From Glandiceps talaboti (Eukaryota > Hemichordata > Enteropneusta > Spengelidae): 37,500 nt of DNA. Below are positions 34,040 to 37,500 of the stretch, one piece after another; position 1 is the first letter of the stretch; each line of letters begins with the position of its first letter. A program made the position numbers and the translations under genes. The stretch spans positions 24,503,092 to 24,540,591 of the forward strand of contig NC_135554.1 in the NCBI RefSeq assembly GCF_964340395.1, given 5' to 3'. The notes beneath the pieces are model-generated. The model made no database searches, was not told the origin of the DNA, and was given only the letters and a program-made list of their open reading frames with translations.

Positions 34040-34845
34040 AAGAAAAAAAAGTGTTAAATAGCGCCATCAACGGTTGCATGTTGGATTAATCCACTATTTG
34101 GTCTACGATAGTTACAAAAAAGAATTGTAAATTCTAATATTACCGTAAGGTTTGGCCCTTTTAAAATAAATATTTCATATATTCAAAATATAGAAAAACG
34201 GTAGTTGGAAAAGAACGCCAAATATGTATCAAATCTGTCCTCCCATGGTATCATACAATGAAAATCTGCGTACAAAAGGACGCTCCGTGTCGTATACCTA
34301 CACACCCCTTCAATGAAAACAAGTAAAGGTGTTCATAATGTATGCGTGTGACCACTTTCGTCGCATTACCCTGCACCGTTGATACGGCGACCTTGCACTA
34401 GATCGACACAAACACATCAAGGACGACATTGATCGTACAGTAAGTGAAATTTTCTTGGTTCATCAAGTCCATTTTTTTTCTCTCTCAGATTAAAATATTC
34501 ACTCAGGGTCTCAATTAAGCTCTACTGGTATTACTATAATATTTTAATGTTGATGTATGGCTTCTATATGGATATTACAATTGTCTTCTAAGCATTATTA
34601 GAACAGGTAATTGCATAGTAGGGTCATCAGCTTATGTAGAAGTTATAATCCTAAAACCAGGTTTGACTTCAGTCAGTTGCGAGTGTCAGAGCATAGATAT
34701 CATAGATAGGATAGGATAGAATCAAATATAAACTGTTACTGATCACCTACTCACTTGAAGCCATCTCCCAGGTCACTCCGATCAACTGCCAAATTGTTTA
34801 TTGACGAACCCAAGTTGTCGTATGGCGGGCGTACATTCTTAGGTG
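34040..34845. other. Stretch with no gene; possible lone splice donor
   Basis: Mostly AT-rich. A moderately CG-containing block at about 34280-34440 ends in a good donor-like GTACA|GTAAGT, but no promoter motif or coding frame supports an exon. Confidence 0.4.
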
Positions 34846-35065
34846 GTGATATCATATAATCATTGAATGATTTGATGATATCGTGAAAACTGATTTAGTG
34901 ATATAAAAAATCATGAGATGATATCAGCAAATCCTTTGAAGATATCATTAATTATTTGATAATGTCATAAAATATTTGATATCATATAAGTAAAGCGTTT
35001 GAAGATATCGTTAATTCATTTAATGATATCAAATCAAATCATTTAATAATAGCAAATCATTCAAA
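34845..35065. repeat. Degenerate GATATCAT-rich array
   Basis: Six or more irregular repeats of ATGATATCA/TGATATC alternating with AATCATTTGA-type sequence, spaced about 30-40 bp. Because GATATC is itself palindromic, each unit can fold on itself. Confidence 0.7.
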
Positions 35066-35120
35066 TAGATCAGTTTTGTTAATATGCAACAATAAAAATC
35101 CGTTCCAGATTGCGTGCTTT

Positions 35121-35364
35121 GTTACCATGGTAGCCATATTTATAAGTATTGATATGTGCCTTTCAATCGACGTGTTTTACAAACCCAGTAAATTATTGAT
35201 TTATTTCATTACCATGGTAACCATACAAAGCATTTCTGGTGATGTCATTGTATTCATAGTGTAGAGGACACTGGGATATTGTACTCCATATGCTATTTTG
35301 ATACAACTTGGCAAAAAGTCTAAATTTACCAAATTTCATTCATTTTGGTTGGCGTGGTAACCAT
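35121..35364. repeat. Repeated GTTACCATGGTAAC-type palindromes
   Basis: GTTACCATGGTAGCC (35121-35135), ATTACCATGGTAAC (35208-35221) and GTGGTAACCATTGC (from 35354) are variants of one palindromic motif. They resemble the RFX X-box consensus (GTTRCC-NN-GGYAAC), but repetition inside transposon-like DNA makes an element-borne motif more likely than a real regulatory site. Confidence 0.5.
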
Positions 35365-35844
35365 TGCACATTATGTAAATTTGTGATGGCGTCTTTAGAT
35401 CCGGCATTTCTGGGACGCCAAGCAAGGAGTTTATGAGTATCTATGAGGAACTACACCATTTGTTTAACCGTAAATTGTGTACATTTCCTAACTGTAGCTA
35501 TGGAGACAGATTGCGATAGTATCAAGATGACTGAATAAGTTCTATCTAAACTCGACCTGAAATATTTTGCTATCATTATATATGGCTTGTATTATCCTTG
35601 TCAAGCATTGTGAAAAAATGAAATCGACCTACCTACCCAATGTAATGGATTCGGTTACCCGTTGACCAGCATTTTTATATTTTTTTCTGGCCTTGCATAT
35701 GATATATAATCGCGTATGCTAAAATATGTATTATGTAAATCACATGCAAATTTATGTAAATTAGCACCTTTCTAAATTTTAAATGAATGATTGCACCAAG
35801 ACAAAGTTCTGCCCTCCTTGGCAATTTGGTCAGGCTACGGCCCT

Positions 35845-36000
35845 GTACACATACATACATACATACATACATACATACATACATACATACATACATACAT
35901 ACATACATACATACATACATACATCCAGCCAGCCAGCAATCCATCCATCCATCCATACATCCATCCATCCATCCATACATACATACATACATACATACAT

Positions 36001-36032
<32 letters not shown>

Positions 36033-36164
36033 GTACATCCATCCATCCAGCCATCCATCCATACATACATCCATCCATCCAGCCAGTAATCCAGCCATCC
36101 ATCCACACCCCCCCACACACACACATACACACATACATACATACACACACATACATACATACAT

Positions 36165-36198
<34 letters not shown>

Positions 36199-36425
36199 GT
36201 ACATCCATCCATCCAGCCATCCATCCATACATACATCCATCCATCCAGCCAGTAATCCAGCCATCCATCCACACACCCCCCCACACACACACACATACAC
36301 ACATACATACATACATACATACATACATACATACATACATACATACATACATACATACATACATACATACATACATACATACATACATACATACATACAT
36401 ACATACATACATACACATACATACA
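35845..36425. repeat. Complex TACA/CATC/CA satellite with higher-order duplication
   Basis: About 580 bp of TACA units mixed with CATC, CAGC and CA tracts. A patterned block beginning CGTACATCCATCCATCCAGC occurs at 36032 and again at 36198, so a 166-bp segment has been duplicated. The long open frames in all directions (up to 247 codons) follow from the 4-bp repeat and are not genes. Confidence 0.95.
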
Positions 36426-37500
36426 AAAAGTATCGTCGCACCCTGACGCCGCCGTGATGTTCACTGATGTATAAGCACGAAATAAATTTGACACCTCAAT
36501 TTGTATCATTTTTTCTTCTCACAAAATTGTATTAGGCCAGAAAAAATAAAAAAGCTGTTCAACCTACCCATATTTTTGGCATTTCATTTTTTTATTTGGT
36601 GATGGCTAATACAATCCTCATGCGGGCTTCCCATGTCAGTAAAATGACTGCTGGACTACTATGCACACTTTGTTTCAAAATTATTCAAGGGGATTTCTTT
36701 ACATTTTCTGAATAATACATGCTACCATGTACAATTCCAAATTATCGTATACAGTGGTTTACTTGGCTGTGATGATGCCTGCAAGAGTGAATTGATCAAA
36801 CTAAGCTGTTGCATATCCAACGTGCACTAAAGGAATGAGCAAAATTTAGGACAACATGGGAAGGGGACTGAGAAGTCACTGGGACATAAACATTCGGATA
36901 GTCTAAAAGGAGGACTTGAAATATTTTACTCTAATTTTATGTTATGTAATTGTAATGTCGCGTGTTTCACATTTATTGACTTTTATTTATCTGATTTTTT
37001 TATTATTTGCCGACAAGCAGCACTACGATACCATCGTGATGCGTTGACGGCACCCAGGGCCGAGGACGGCATATGTTAGCCCAATCGTATTCGCGTCGCC
37101 TTTTGAACAGTGCATTTAACAACAATGTAAGGGAAACTTCAAGAAGGCGTATCGGGACATGTGCCACAATATATTTGTAATTGTTGGTCCCATAATACAC
37201 TAATTGATTCGATTTGCTCTGAGCATATGGAAGCAACGCTCCGACTCATTGCATCATGTAAATGGAACTGTGACCGACCTAATTTTGTTGTCCATATATA
37301 AAATGAGAGTGACCTGTAAATGTTTCACAGTTTTCGTTGTGGTCTTTTGTTGTCACATGTTTGCCTTGTGAACACAAGTTTACATCTATTATTTTCGGTC
37401 AGGGCTGTCTAGGGCGCAATACTCTAGTCCGAGTCTGAGACCCATGTAAAACCTCAGAAACTCGCATTCGGATCAGACTGAACAGAAGTAGGTCTCATCG
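36426..37500. other. Right end of window, no recognised gene
   Basis: AT-rich sequence, with a slightly CG-richer patch at 37010-37100. A 77-codon minus-strand frame (37003-37236) has no recognisable domain or splice context. The last 100 bases are CG-richer and may belong to a feature that continues past the window. Confidence 0.5.

Noticed and set aside
34280-34450. First exon of a gene continuing to the right
   Set aside because: Only a donor-like GTACA|GTAAGT supports it; there is no promoter motif or matching acceptor with coding sequence.
35208-35221. RFX X-box regulatory site ATTACCATGGTAAC
   Set aside because: It recurs as variants within repeat-like DNA with no gene downstream in the window, so a regulatory role is unsupported.
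35675-36509. Long open frames (up to 247 codons) of MYVCMYVC and HTYIHTYI type on both strands
   Set aside because: They are produced by a 4-bp repeat, which gives a periodic frame without stops; there is no domain or codon signature.
37003-37236. 77-codon minus-strand open frame in a CG-richer patch
   Set aside because: No family resemblance or splice context; length is within chance expectation.

Overview
This is animal (metazoan) nuclear DNA: AT-rich, intron-bearing, with few genes and many simple repeats and small transposon remnants. The two protein genes are typical of invertebrate deuterostomes or other marine invertebrates. I cannot fix the species from sequence alone, and nothing here looks bacterial or viral.

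Layout: (1) About 1-6980, minus strand: the 5' end of an ABCC5/11/12-type (short MRP) ABC transporter gene. Two coding exons (1638-1874 and 88-237) join in phase, and the gene continues beyond position 1. A TATA/CCAAT-type promoter and a non-coding first exon may lie near 6764-6980. The introns hold a 23-bp minisatellite and several MITE-like elements. (2) About 7000-18700: a long intergenic stretch with microsatellites, a tRNA-like SINE remnant, a 0.73-kb element with inverted ends, a 5'-truncated LINE 3' end and a 427-bp foldback element. (3) 18744-27840, plus strand: a complete nine-exon RAD23 gene (UV excision repair/ubiquitin shuttle protein, 430 aa) with UBL, UBA1, XPC-binding and UBA2 domains. 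Every splice junction obeys GT/AG and keeps frame. Its promoter carries TCTCGCGAGA, TGACGTCA and an AATGGCGGA motif. Its introns are loaded with small inverted-repeat elements, a hAT-like MITE and a tRNA-derived SINE. (4) 27840-37500: gene-poor, repeat-rich DNA. It holds a 415-bp MITE flanked by a perfect 11-bp direct repeat, a perfect 50-bp palindrome, a compound element with a 52-copy TG tract, a LINE endonuclease-domain fragment with frameshifts, a GATATCAT-rich degenerate array and a 580-bp TACA/CATC satellite with a 166-bp higher-order duplication.

The two genes are divergently arranged and about 12 kb apart, and I see no evidence that they work together. I found no unusual multi-gene system. 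The more novel content is the set of non-autonomous element families, several with two to five copies inside this one window.
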